64,000 nucleotides of DNA. Origin: Endozoicomonas sp. ISHI1. GTDB taxonomy: Bacteria > Pseudomonadota > Gammaproteobacteria > Pseudomonadales > Endozoicomonadaceae. How positions within the stretch are numbered: position 1 is the stretch's first letter; each line of letters opens with the position of its first letter. This document shows positions 46,482 to 55,348 of this stretch, in pieces. The stretch spans positions 1-64,000 of the forward strand of contig NZ_JAGRPU010000030.1 of assembly GCF_024606225.1 (NCBI RefSeq), written 5' to 3'. The notes beneath the pieces were generated by a model. The model had not been told where the DNA came from, ran no database searches, and was given only the letters and a program-made list of their open reading frames with translations. A program made the position numbers and the translations under genes.

Positions 46482-47195
46482 ATGCGGATTTTCTCTACAA
46501 TTTTCATTTCGTTCATATTAATTTTTCCATCCCCCAATGTCTTTGCAATCAAAATAAGCAAAGAAACTATAGATCAAGGACGACAGCTTATAGGCGACAT
46601 AAACAGTAGAGGAACTCAATTTCTGGAACTGGCTGAAAGAGTCCAGACTATCATAAAAAGTCATGGGCCTCAGTCCATTTTTATCATCATTCCTCACTTA
46701 GTATCTATGAATGAATCTATAGAAAAAGTTGTATCATCGTTATCAATCAGCCAAGCTTATTTAACTTCGCTTAGAACAACAGTCGAGAGTGATCCTGAAT
46801 GGAAATTTAAAAAGGCTCTTAAGGCGATAGCATTACCCACTGGAACACCAGGGCAATCAATAGCAGTAGGTAAATTGGGTGACATTGCTGGCTTCCCGGT
46901 AGACACAGGTATTTTAGCCGTTTTTCAAGAACAGGACGATGGCCTAACCGAATTAGCCAAGAAGACAGATAAAGATCATTTTGAATTTATACAGAAAGTT
47001 TTATCATACAAAACTTTAAACGAAAGTCTAAAAGAACATATTGATCAACATGGCATCGATGACGTATCAAAGATTTGGTGTCATCTGGAAGAAATAAATA
47101 AACTCCTGGATGAATTAATTACTCTCACTAAGTCTTTCCCAATGAACTTTAAATTGTTTTTAGAACAAGCTTTTACTCATTTTAGTAGTCCCTGA
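46482..47195 (+). CDS. Secreted helical protein of unknown function
   Basis: The 237-residue protein has a signal peptide (MRIFSTIFISFILIFPSPNVFA). The rest is predicted to be helical, with heptad-like segments (LAERVQTIIKS, LDELITLTKSF) and no cysteine-rich or catalytic motif that I recognise. The gene is AT-rich like the 44636 gene. The upstream AAGC tract may affect its expression. It could be an adhesin or effector fragment, but nothing supports a specific role. Confidence 0.6.
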   Translation: MRIFSTIFISFILIFPSPNVFAIKISKETIDQGRQLIGDINSRGTQFLELAERVQTIIKSHGPQSIFIIIPHLVSMNESIEKVVSSLSISQAYLTSLRTTVESDPEWKFKKALKAIALPTGTPGQSIAVGKLGDIAGFPVDTGILAVFQEQDDGLTELAKKTDKDHFEFIQKVLSYKTLNESLKEHIDQHGIDDVSKIWCHLEEINKLLDELITLTKSFPMNFKLFLEQAFTHFSSP

Positions 47196-47480
47196 ATTCA
47201 ACAAGCTGTTGGACAAACCAGCTAAATCGGGTAGCTGGAGGTTCCTGACCTGCTACCCGCATCACCACGACATGTGGGTCCGCACTTTGCAGTCAGACTG
47301 CCTCAGCACAACCCCTCAGGAGATTGTACTTGCTTTATGCTAGTGGTTATTATCAATCGCAGGATCCGATGCTGGTTTACCCGCAGGGGACTTTCACCCC
47401 ATAAGTTCATGCCCATGCCGGGCGTACTACCTGGCTCTTATCTCCATTGGGTGATTTAGAGAGGTCTCTTGGGAAACATT
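47196..47480. other. Intergenic region before the cytochrome gene
   Basis: Only short overlapping frames are present, none with a credible start. No terminator or promoter is obvious. Confidence 0.35.
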
Positions 47481-47852
47481 ATGAACATTAAGCCCTGGCT
47501 GCCAATCAGTCTGTTCTCTGCTGTTCTGCTGGCCGGGTGCGACCTGTCAGGAAACAAAAGCTCTGAATTTCGTCCGGTTGAAATGACTCCGAGACTGGAA
47601 GCTGCGAAAAATAAGGCCCTGGCTCTATGCTCCGGATGCCACGGCCCCAGCGGCATAGGCACGGCTGACATCAATCCTAATCTGGCCTGCCAGAAGAAAG
47701 TCTACATGGTGAAGCAGCTGAATGATTATCGGAAGGGTCAGCGTGGCAATCATATCCCCATGATCAATATTGCCAGGATGCTGACCGAGGAAGAGGTAGA
47801 CGCCATTAGTGAGTGGTATTCGCTGCAAAGATGCCCCAACGACTCCTTGTAG
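47481..47852 (+). CDS. Lipoprotein c-type cytochrome
   Basis: A 123-residue single-heme protein. The signal peptide ends in the lipobox LLAGC (Cys20), so it is anchored to a membrane. The heme motif CSGCH is at residues 50-54 and a likely axial methionine is in HIPM. A further pair of cysteines (LACQ and RCPN) could form a disulfide. It resembles cytochrome c553-type electron carriers. An in-frame TTG at 47469 is not needed. A hairpin terminator follows. Confidence 0.85.
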   Translation: MNIKPWLPISLFSAVLLAGCDLSGNKSSEFRPVEMTPRLEAAKNKALALCSGCHGPSGIGTADINPNLACQKKVYMVKQLNDYRKGQRGNHIPMINIARMLTEEEVDAISEWYSLQRCPNDSL

Positions 47853-47880
47853 GAGCCTGATAAAAGGCTCCCTCTCTCTT
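47852..47880 (+). terminator. Hairpin after the cytochrome gene
   Basis: GGAGCCT and AGGCTCC pair around GATAAA and are followed by CTCTCTCTT. The tail is pyrimidine-rich rather than pure T, so efficiency is uncertain. Confidence 0.5.
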
Positions 47881-47994
47881 CAGGGAAGAAGTTAGCCATA
47901 CTGACTTATCGGTCAGTGACCTGTCTTTTCACCCTATGCCATACTTTTCGTCGTGAAAAACCAACCTACTCATGGATTATCAAGGAGGTATGCC

Positions 47995-48540
47995 ATGACT
48001 CACGGAATAGAGGCAAAGTGTTCACCGCCACCAGCGCTTCAGGCTCGCGTGATAAATGAAAAGCTCACTGATCAGCTGGCGGAAAAAACCGCTAATGCTC
48101 TGATTTCGGCTGGAGGCAAAGCGCTTGAACAAGTGGGGGCAAGAGCCAAAAAAACCTTTATGGGGCTGTCTGTGGACAGTATCAAAGTCCCGACCTTCAT
48201 AAAGGACAAGATTCAATCCATCGGAACCTCCAAAGCCTGGAAGAGCCTCACGCAGTACTGTGTACGCATTAATGAATCCTGGGGCACCGTTGCCCGCTGG
48301 GGCATGGGTGGAGCACTGATCGGGAGCTTGCTCTTTGGATCGACGTTGGGAGCTGCGTTTGGCATGGGTGCGGGCGGTGCGGTCGGACTTTATAACGCCA
48401 CCAGTACCTGGTTAGACGTTACCAAACAACAGGAGCAGGCCGACCAGGACGCCGCCAAACTGCAAAGATACATGGATCTTTATGGAGATATTAATCCTGA
48501 TGAGCCTTACCAACTGATACCAGAGCATGTTCACAATTAA
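47995..48540 (+). CDS. Protein of unknown function with glycine-zipper membrane segment
   Basis: A 181-residue protein that starts at the ATG 47995 after an excellent AAGGAGG site; an upstream frame from 47953 is therefore not the start. The first 115 residues are polar and helical. Residues about 118-145 are a glycine-zipper hydrophobic stretch (GGALIGSLLFGSTLGAAFGM, then GAGGAVGLY), a type seen in membrane-inserting or pore-like proteins. The tail is acidic. There is no signal peptide. A membrane-targeted effector is possible but unsupported. Confidence 0.6.
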   Translation: MTHGIEAKCSPPPALQARVINEKLTDQLAEKTANALISAGGKALEQVGARAKKTFMGLSVDSIKVPTFIKDKIQSIGTSKAWKSLTQYCVRINESWGTVARWGMGGALIGSLLFGSTLGAAFGMGAGGAVGLYNATSTWLDVTKQQEQADQDAAKLQRYMDLYGDINPDEPYQLIPEHVHN

Positions 48541-48549
48541 AAGGATAAT

Positions 48550-48574
48550 GCGTGGCATTTTGCCAATGCCACGC
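48550..48574 (+). terminator. Strong hairpin after the glycine-zipper gene
   Basis: GCGTGGCAT and ATGCCACGC form a nine-base stem around a seven-base loop. TTACCCC follows instead of a T run, so it may terminate weakly or protect the mRNA end. Confidence 0.45.
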
Positions 48575-48667
48575 TTACCCCTTCAAGAGTGACATTTCAC
48601 ACTGAACCCGTGAACTTTTTTTCCCGTTGATTGTCCAAATGATCAACCTGTCAACGAGTGAGTTATT

Positions 48668-49264
48668 ATGAGTTTCGGATTAACACCAACAAGCGCTGCT
48701 AAAAACAGTACGACACCTCAACCGCAGCTGTATTCTGTGGCTGAGCTCAATTCAGAAACGACAACGAATCAATCTGCCTTGAAACAGGAGGTCACAAGGT
48801 ATGTTTCATCCGCTGAATATTCTCATGCACATGCGCAATCAGGCCCAAATATTAGAGACCGGAGAGCAACTTCTGCCAAGGTGTCTTTTGCTCAAGCGTT
48901 TCAGCACCCGACAGAAAACACGGGAAGTGCGAATACTCCGCCAACTGGCTCAATCAATGATTTCAATAGGGTTTGTGAGCAGATCATAAAAGATTGTCCG
49001 GATTCAAGGAAAGATGACCTAACGAAGGCCTTTCAGCGTCTGAAATCACTTATGGAAAATGCTCCCCCGAGCTCGGAAGCCCTTTTGCAAATGGCAAATT
49101 GTCTCAGAATGATCGGCAAAAGTGAGCAAGAGTGTGAGGCGTGGTTCGAAAAAGCACTAGTCCTTGCCCCCAGCGTCAGACAAAAAAACTGGGAAGTGAG
49201 TTTTTCGCAAAACAATGAATCGGCAATCCTTCAGATATTGCGCGGTTTCACTGAACAACCATGA
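48668..49264 (+). CDS. Cytosolic protein with Ser/Thr-rich N-terminus and TPR-like C-terminal half
   Basis: A 198-residue protein. The first 90 residues are disordered and rich in Ser, Thr, Gln and Asn, with no signal peptide, as found in many type III secretion substrates. Residues about 95-190 are helical with a tetratricopeptide-like unit (ALLQMANCLRMIGKSEQECE, then AWFEKALVLAP). No secretion genes are in the window, so export is conjecture. A good start context is seen (GTGAGTTATTATG) but the ribosome site is weak. Confidence 0.6.
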   Translation: MSFGLTPTSAAKNSTTPQPQLYSVAELNSETTTNQSALKQEVTRYVSSAEYSHAHAQSGPNIRDRRATSAKVSFAQAFQHPTENTGSANTPPTGSINDFNRVCEQIIKDCPDSRKDDLTKAFQRLKSLMENAPPSSEALLQMANCLRMIGKSEQECEAWFEKALVLAPSVRQKNWEVSFSQNNESAILQILRGFTEQP

Positions 49265-49414
49265 ACTTTCAACCTTTGAAATCAGGGAGTCTCTGTGCTC
49301 CCTTTCTTGCATACCCCTGTCTCAATTAACCGTTATAAAAGATCCTGCTTTACTTTGACCGAATTTAACCGATCTACACTGAAGATAAGAAAACACACGA
49401 GCTGAGGAAGTCCC

Positions 49415-49720
49415 ATGAATGATGATACCGTCAAGAAACTGGCCCTGATGATTGCCGCTAACTGCACCCGTAATTCGGTCCTGGAAGAGGCTGAAAAAGC
49501 CAAAGCTATCTCAGAAGAGCAGATGACACAGTTTAACCATCAAATGTCCAACCGTATCTATACTTTCCTGACGTATCTTCTGAATAAACCGGCCGAAGAG
49601 TATTCGGTCATGATTAAAGAACTCTCAAAAAACTATCCCGAAGCCTGGGCCCTGCCCGATCTGGATAAGAGCCTGATCAATGCGGTAGCGCAGTCCTCTC
49701 TTCCGTCTTTACCCCATTGA
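49415..49720 (+). CDS. Small helical protein of unknown function
   Basis: A 101-residue protein starting 9 bases after GAGGAAG. It is predicted to be fully helical (KKLALMIAANCTRNSVLEEA, YTFLTYLLNKPAEEYSVMIK) and has no signal peptide or recognised domain. It precedes the paralogous pair by 44 bases and may be cotranscribed with it. Confidence 0.6.
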   Translation: MNDDTVKKLALMIAANCTRNSVLEEAEKAKAISEEQMTQFNHQMSNRIYTFLTYLLNKPAEEYSVMIKELSKNYPEAWALPDLDKSLINAVAQSSLPSLPH

Positions 49721-49764
49721 GCCACAAACTGATCTATCTTGAAATGTTTTAAATAGATACAGAA

Positions 49765-50685
49765 ATGGCCATGAACCTCAGCTCTTATCAATGTTATAAG
49801 CCCTCGCTGTCGGGGCTTGTACTAAGTCTCCTCCTGACTGCCAGAGCTCTGGCTGCTGACCCGGCATTAAGCCAGCAACAGCTGGAATCACTGTCGGCTC
49901 TGCTCTTAGCAACAGGCACTCCCCACAGAAAAGAATTTAACTCTATGGTCGAAGCCACACAGCAGTGGCGGAGAAAACCCGGGCAGGAGCGCTGGGAGGT
50001 GGGAGACCTGAAGCTTTCTGATGAACAGAAAAAAAAGGTGATGATGCACCTGAAAGCCCTGGGCTTAATCTATAAGCAGAAACCCGATAAAAAGCATTTT
50101 GATTACGCTCTGTTGCTGGGTGCAACAGCACCACGAATGAAAAGTCGTTTTCAGCATCTTGTCTCGCTCTGGAAGGAAGGCGTCCGATTCGACAAAATCA
50201 TTTTTTTATCAGGAGAGCGCCCCATTCAGGACAACATCGACCTGACAGAAATACTGGTGTCTGAAGTGATTGGCCAAGAGGCTTCCAAAGATAAAAAACA
50301 AAAGGCCCGTCCTGCGACGGAAAAAGAGGCCGCCAGGATGGTCTATATGGCCACTGAGATGCCTGATGACATGAGAGCAATCCCTGTCGAATTCTTCTCA
50401 ACAAGCCGAACCTGGCTGGTGGATCGATGGCAGCGCGGCAACACCAGAGACAGTTTCAAAAACTGGGCGAACAGTAACCCCAGACCCGGCTCTGCCCTGA
50501 TCGTATCGAACCAGCCTCATCTTCTTTATCAGCAGGAGGTCATCCGACAGGAATTACCTGAAGGCTTTACTACCCAGGGAACGGCCCAAGAGGCAGATCC
50601 TGGTGGCCAGATCGTCATGTATCTGGATGCTTTAGCCCTCTGGCTCCAAAACCTGAAGATCAGAACAACCCGGAGAACAGACTAA
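49765..50685 (+). CDS. Secreted member of a paralogous pair, YdcF/DUF218-like core suspected
   Basis: The 306-residue protein has a signal peptide (PSLSGLVLSLLLTARALAAD). The core has FDYALLLGATAPRMKSRFQH, a glycine-containing strand-loop followed by EGVRFDKIIFLSGERPI, and later PRPGSALIVSNQPHLLYQQE. This order (LxLGAx...R...G...IIxLSG...VSNxPHxxYQ) recalls the DUF218/YdcF fold but is too diverged to be sure. It shares about 45 percent identity by eye with the next gene. Function unknown. Confidence 0.6.
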   Translation: MAMNLSSYQCYKPSLSGLVLSLLLTARALAADPALSQQQLESLSALLLATGTPHRKEFNSMVEATQQWRRKPGQERWEVGDLKLSDEQKKKVMMHLKALGLIYKQKPDKKHFDYALLLGATAPRMKSRFQHLVSLWKEGVRFDKIIFLSGERPIQDNIDLTEILVSEVIGQEASKDKKQKARPATEKEAARMVYMATEMPDDMRAIPVEFFSTSRTWLVDRWQRGNTRDSFKNWANSNPRPGSALIVSNQPHLLYQQEVIRQELPEGFTTQGTAQEADPGGQIVMYLDALALWLQNLKIRTTRRTD

Positions 50686-50787
50686 CTAAACCACTTTACT
50701 TCCCGGCCGAAAAATTCTTGTGCAGCTTTTAGTAATGCTTTAGCACCTGCCTTTTCGCACTTCTGACTGAATCCATGGAAGGACTCT

Positions 50788-51648
50788 ATGCACCGACATA
50801 ACCGTACCTCTGACAGTTCGCTTCTGGATCATGCCACGGTCATTAACCCCGTAAAACTGTCAGACTTGGCCACTTTAATGGACGAAGTCGGTATCCCTCA
50901 CTCCTATTCCCTTGAGTCACTGATCTCTGCTTCTCAACAATGGCGCCGACAACCCGGTCAGGAGCGCTGGGAAATGCAAGACCTGCCTTTATCAGCGGAT
51001 CAGCATGAAACGATCATGGATCACCTTAAAACGCTTGATCTCGTTCAGGAATTGCTCCCTTCTTCCACAAATTATGAGTACAGCTTAATTCTGGGTGCCA
51101 CCGTTCCCGGAATGGAACGAAGACTCAACCACCTCTCCAGACTCTGGCAGGAAGGTGTCAGGTTTAACAAAATCATTTTCCTGGTAGGACAACGTCCATT
51201 GAAAGAGGACATTGATAACATTGACAATCTGGTGACCAGTGGCATTGGCAGGCAGGCTCAGGGAAAAAGTGCCGATGCAGCCCGTCCCATCACAGAGACT
51301 GAAGGCGCGGTTCAACTGTTTGCAACCATGAAACTTCCGGAGGAGATGAAAAAGCTACCGGTAGAATTTATTGACTCCCCCAGGGTCTGGAAACAGCGTC
51401 ACTGGCACAGAGCCAACACGCGGGACACCCTGATTCAATGGCTGAAAGCCTCACCGGCTCCCGGCAAAACACTGGTCATTTCTGACCAGCCCCATGCTCA
51501 CTATCAACTGGAAGTGGTGAAACAGGAACTTCCTGAAGCCTTCCAACCTGAAGTGACCGCTCAGACAGCGGATGAACAGACCCGGATAATACTTTATCTT
51601 GATGCACTGGCTCTCTGGCTTCACAACCTGCGGCTGCGAGTTAACTGA
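50788..51648 (+). CDS. Cytosolic member of the paralogous pair
   Basis: A 286-residue protein matching the previous one along most of its length: QQWRRQPGQERWEMQDLPLS, LGATVPGMERRLNHL, FNKIIFLVGQRPL, and ALALWLHNLRLRV at the end. It lacks the signal peptide and has a polar N-terminal segment instead. One copy is thus exported and one stays in the cytoplasm, so they probably act on the same ligand in two compartments or the second uses another export route. Its 3' end overlaps that of ubiX by 8 bases. Confidence 0.6.
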   Translation: MHRHNRTSDSSLLDHATVINPVKLSDLATLMDEVGIPHSYSLESLISASQQWRRQPGQERWEMQDLPLSADQHETIMDHLKTLDLVQELLPSSTNYEYSLILGATVPGMERRLNHLSRLWQEGVRFNKIIFLVGQRPLKEDIDNIDNLVTSGIGRQAQGKSADAARPITETEGAVQLFATMKLPEEMKKLPVEFIDSPRVWKQRHWHRANTRDTLIQWLKASPAPGKTLVISDQPHAHYQLEVVKQELPEAFQPEVTAQTADEQTRIILYLDALALWLHNLRLRVN

Positions 51649-52255
51649 TATACGACTCTCCCCACCTTGGCATCAGTGACTGTTCGATGTCCAACTGGCT
51701 TAGTATTCTGGCCACCACAAAATCGACCAGATCTTCCACGCTTTCAGGCTTGTTATAAAATCCGGGTGATGCTGGCAAAATCACTGCCCCCATTTGGGTC
51801 AACTTAAGCATATTCTCAAGATGAATTTCTGAATACGGTGCTTCTCTGGGCACCAGAACCAGTTTTCTGCGCTCTTTCAAAGCGACATCTGCCGCTCTTT
51901 CGATCAGATTATTGCTCGCTCCATAAGCTATAGACGACAAAGTACCTGAACTGCAGGGACAGACAATCATCTTGCTGGGCGCGCCACTGCCTGAGGCTAC
52001 TGGCGACATCCAGTCTTCATGACCCAATAATCTGATCTGTCCGGCTCTGGCTTGGCAGTAATCAATAAGAACAGCCTCAGCTTCACGATCACCGTCAGGC
52101 AGATGAAGAGACGTTTCGGTTTCAATCACCACCTTTGCGGCTCTTGAAATCATACAAAAAATCTCTGCCCCGGAAGCGACAAGACACTGCATCAACCTGA
52201 GTCCGTACTGGGCTCCGGAAGCCCCGGTGATAGCAAGAGTTATTCTCTCAGCCAA
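51641..52255 (-). CDS. ubiX: Flavin prenyltransferase UbiX
   Basis: Makes the prenylated FMN cofactor needed by UbiD decarboxylase in ubiquinone synthesis. The 204-residue protein shows ITGASGAQYGLRLMQCL at the N-terminus, VASGSGAPSKMIVCPCSSGTLSSIAYG in parts, and VPREAPYSEIHLENML. It is 4 bases after the mpl stop on the minus strand, an operon-like spacing. Confidence 0.96.
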   Translation of the reverse strand: MAERITLAITGASGAQYGLRLMQCLVASGAEIFCMISRAAKVVIETETSLHLPDGDREAEAVLIDYCQARAGQIRLLGHEDWMSPVASGSGAPSKMIVCPCSSGTLSSIAYGASNNLIERAADVALKERRKLVLVPREAPYSEIHLENMLKLTQMGAVILPASPGFYNKPESVEDLVDFVVARILSQLDIEQSLMPRWGESYIS

Positions 52256-52259
52256 TGTA

Positions 52260-53642
52260 TTAACCTTTTTCTATTGCTGCTTCGTTAAGCGCCACCAGCA
52301 GACGCTGATGAATTCCCTCAAAGCCACCATTACTCATGATGACCAGATGATCACCACTCTCAGAGGTTTCGATCAGATAGTCGATAATCTCCTCAGTGGA
52401 CGACATTACACGGGCAGGTACAGGGCTTTTATCAATGAAATCACCCTTCAGCCACGCAATATCTTTGGGCTGAAACCAGACAACTTCGGACGCATTCTTA
52501 ACACAATCCGACAAAGCATTGCCATGAATGCCCATTTTCATGGTATTGGAACGCGGCTCGATAATAGCCCGGATGCGGTTATTCTGATGTCGGGCACGTA
52601 AGCCATTCAAAGTGGTTTCAATAGCCGTCGGGTGATGGGCAAAGTCATCATACACTTTGATGCCTTCTATATCTGCCAGCAATTCCATTCTGCGTTTGAC
52701 CCCCTTGAACAGGCCAAGTGCTTCACAAGCCAGAGCAGGCAATACCCCAACGTGCCGGGCAGCGGCCATTGCAGCCAGACCGTTGGCAACATTATGATCA
52801 CCCGTCAGCGACCAGTCTACCCGGCCGACCACCTTCCCCTGGTACAAGACATCAAAAACACTGCCGTCAGGCTCAATCAGGCGGGTCGTCCACTCGACTC
52901 CCAAGTGCTCCCGTTCCGACCAGCACCCCATTGTCAGAACTTTGTTCAGGGCTTCGCAGTCCGCCGGAGAAATAATCAGGCCATCGCCTGGTATCGTTCT
53001 GACCAGGTGATGGAACTGCTTCTGGATGGCATCCAGATTGTCGAAGATATCAGCGTGGTCAAATTCAAGGTTATTCAGAATGGCTGTTCGGGGATGATAG
53101 TGTACAAACTTGGAGCGTTTGTCGAAGAAGGCCGTATCATACTCATCAGCTTCGACCACAAAAAACGGAGTCTCTCCCATTCTTGCCGAAATACCAAAGT
53201 TAGCCGGGATGCCACCGATCAGAAAGCCCGGCGCCATGCCGGCATGTTCCAGAATCCAGGCCAGCATGCTGCCGGTTGTGGTTTTGCCGTGAGTGCCAGC
53301 GGCTGCCATCACCCATTTGTCTTTGAGAATGTGCTCGGCAAAAAACTGAGGACCCGAGGTGTAAGCAAGCCCCTCGTTCAGAACATATTCCACAATGGGG
53401 TTCCCCCGGCTCATGGCATTCCCTATCACGACCAGATCCGGCTTATCGTCCAGATGTTCGATATGATAGCCCTGCATCAACTGAATGCCCTGTGCCTCCA
53501 GCTGTGTGCTCATGGGGGGATAGACATGTTCATCGGAACCACTGACCCTGAAGCCAATATCCCTGGCCAGAAGTGCAAGGCTTCCCATAAATGTGCCGCA
53601 GATTCCCAGAATATGTATGCGCATATCATCCTTACTCATCAT
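52260..53642 (-). CDS. mpl: UDP-MurNAc:L-Ala-gamma-D-Glu-meso-DAP ligase (peptidoglycan recycling)
   Basis: Reattaches recycled murein tripeptide to UDP-N-acetylmuramate. The 460-residue Mur ligase has HILGICGTFMGSLALLARD at the N-terminus, the ATP loop AAAGTHGKTTTGSML, EADEYDTAFFDKRSK, NLEFDHADIF and DDFAHHPTAI. These features distinguish Mpl from MurC. Pairing with ubiX on one strand is as in some gammaproteobacteria. Confidence 0.95.
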   Translation of the reverse strand: MMSKDDMRIHILGICGTFMGSLALLARDIGFRVSGSDEHVYPPMSTQLEAQGIQLMQGYHIEHLDDKPDLVVIGNAMSRGNPIVEYVLNEGLAYTSGPQFFAEHILKDKWVMAAAGTHGKTTTGSMLAWILEHAGMAPGFLIGGIPANFGISARMGETPFFVVEADEYDTAFFDKRSKFVHYHPRTAILNNLEFDHADIFDNLDAIQKQFHHLVRTIPGDGLIISPADCEALNKVLTMGCWSEREHLGVEWTTRLIEPDGSVFDVLYQGKVVGRVDWSLTGDHNVANGLAAMAAARHVGVLPALACEALGLFKGVKRRMELLADIEGIKVYDDFAHHPTAIETTLNGLRARHQNNRIRAIIEPRSNTMKMGIHGNALSDCVKNASEVVWFQPKDIAWLKGDFIDKSPVPARVMSSTEEIIDYLIETSESGDHLVIMSNGGFEGIHQRLLVALNEAAIEKG

Positions 53643-53874
53643 CGGTCGCTGGCGGCTCTGGTGGCCGCAAGCGGTTCTGAAAACGGTATGGCCACTGTAA
53701 AGTCGTTTTGGCCGTTCTTTTAAGACTCTTTCCTTACCTTTTTACAGAAAAAATTCCGCTAAATAAACGGACAAACAGGCTTGTTTTAAGTATTATTCGG
53801 AGCGAAACCCGCTTTACCTTAGAACAACAGAAACATACAAAGTCAAGATTACTATTCAGCGAGAGCCACTCAGG
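53643..53874. other. Divergent promoter region between mpl and pfk
   Basis: Contains the starts of both genes' transcripts. AT-rich segments around 53720-53790 could be promoters, but no box pair is convincing. A weak ribosome site (GGATG context) precedes pfk. Confidence 0.4.
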
Positions 53875-55140
53875 ATGTCAATCAAACATGCATTTTATGC
53901 GCAGTCAGGGGGCGTAACAGCGGTTATCAACGCCAGTGCCTGCGCCGTTATCGAGACTGCACGTCGCTATCCGGACCAAATTGGTAAGGTCTATGCGGGC
54001 TATAACGGTATTCTGGGAGCGCTGAGGGAAGAGCTGATCGACACCAGCTATGAATCCCACGAAACCATCGGAGCGCTTCACCGGACCCCCGGTGGAGCAT
54101 TTGGATCGTGCCGTTACAAACTCAAATCATTTGAAGAGAGTGAAGCAGAATATCGCCGACTGATTGAAGTGTTTCAGGCACACAATATCGGCTACTTCTT
54201 TTACAACGGTGGTAACGACTCCATGGATACTGCTCTGAAGGTGTCCCAGCTCAGTGAAAAAATGGGTTACCCCATTACTTGCATTGGCATTCCCAAAACC
54301 ATCGATAATGACCTGGCGGTAACCGACAACTGCCCCGGATTTGGATCAGCCGCCAAATACCTTGCGGTTTCCACCAAAGAAGCCAGCCACGATATTGCCT
54401 CCATGTGCGATACCTCGACGAAAGTCTTTGTCATGGAAGTGATGGGTCGCCATGCCGGCTGGCTGGCGGCGGCTGCCGGACTGGCAGCCCGTCAGAATGG
54501 TGATCCTCCTCACATTATTGTGTTCCCTGAAACACCACTGGATAAAGAAAAGTTTCTGGCCAAGGTCAAGAAAACCGTGGATGAAGAAGGTTACTGTGTG
54601 ATTGTTGCCTCGGAAGGCGCCAAGTACGCAGATGGCAGCTTTGTCTCGGCCTCGACCACGGTCATTGACTCTTTTGGCCACCACCAGCTCGGGGGGGTGG
54701 CACCTGCACTGTGCACCATGATCAAGCGGGAACACGGATTCAAATACCACTATGCGGTGGCAGACTATCTGCAGCGTTCAGCCAGACATATTGCCTCAAG
54801 AGTAGATGTTGAGCAGGCTTATGCGGTGGGTAAAGCGGCCGTTGAACTGGCGGTCACTGGCAAGAACGCCGTAATGCCCTGTATCACCCGTGAATCCAAT
54901 GCGCCCTATCGATGGTCTATCGGTGAAGTTCAGCTCGAAGAAGTAGCTAACTACGAAAAGAAAATGCCCATGGAGTTCATTGATGCTGAAGGCTTCGGCA
55001 TTACCCCGGTCTGCCGGGAATACCTTGAACCTCTGATTGAAGGTGAAGAATACCCACCTTACCTCAATGGTCTGCCACGCTTCGCCAAGCTCAGGAAAGT
55101 CATGGTTGAGAAGAAGCTCAACAATACTTTTGATGGCTGA
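53875..55140 (+). CDS. PPi-type 6-phosphofructokinase
   Basis: A 421-residue phosphofructokinase. The phosphoryl-donor loop reads YNGGNDSMDTA, with Asp where ATP enzymes have Gly, which together with the lysine in IPKTIDNDLA indicates use of pyrophosphate. Other motifs are FGSAAKYLA and EVMGRHAGWLAAA. PPi-dependent enzymes work reversibly between fructose-6-phosphate and fructose-1,6-bisphosphate and are common in marine gammaproteobacteria that lack ATP-PFK. The gene is followed by the zinc-finger array. Confidence 0.92.
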   Translation: MSIKHAFYAQSGGVTAVINASACAVIETARRYPDQIGKVYAGYNGILGALREELIDTSYESHETIGALHRTPGGAFGSCRYKLKSFEESEAEYRRLIEVFQAHNIGYFFYNGGNDSMDTALKVSQLSEKMGYPITCIGIPKTIDNDLAVTDNCPGFGSAAKYLAVSTKEASHDIASMCDTSTKVFVMEVMGRHAGWLAAAAGLAARQNGDPPHIIVFPETPLDKEKFLAKVKKTVDEEGYCVIVASEGAKYADGSFVSASTTVIDSFGHHQLGGVAPALCTMIKREHGFKYHYAVADYLQRSARHIASRVDVEQAYAVGKAAVELAVTGKNAVMPCITRESNAPYRWSIGEVQLEEVANYEKKMPMEFIDAEGFGITPVCREYLEPLIEGEEYPPYLNGLPRFAKLRKVMVEKKLNNTFDG

Positions 55141-55348
55141 ATAAACGACGCCCGGATAAGCAGTCACAATTTATGGGGCTGTTCCGGGCACACCACAGGC
55201 TCCCATACCAAAATACACCCTGCACAAGGCAGGCCGCTCTGCAACGATTTCTTGCCATGTTCTACCTTTGGTTTTCAACAGAAGGTCTTTAAAAAGCATT
55301 CGTGCTTTCCTGGTCTACACTTTCTGCTCCACAAACCAGAACGTGTAA
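55141..55348. other. Region between pfk and the zinc-finger array
   Basis: A GCCCGGA/TCCGGGC inverted pair spaced 28 bases apart sits at 55150-55190 and may end pfk transcripts. The last 50 bases contain the leader (CCTGGTCTACACTTTC) shared in diverged form with the later array genes. Confidence 0.4.

Noticed and set aside
47274-47459. Small plus-strand frame before the cytochrome gene
   Set aside because: No ribosome site, no domain, and the composition is like intergenic DNA.
52632-53723. Long plus-strand open frame opposite mpl
   Set aside because: Shadow of mpl; composition and lack of any domain or ribosome site argue against a real gene.
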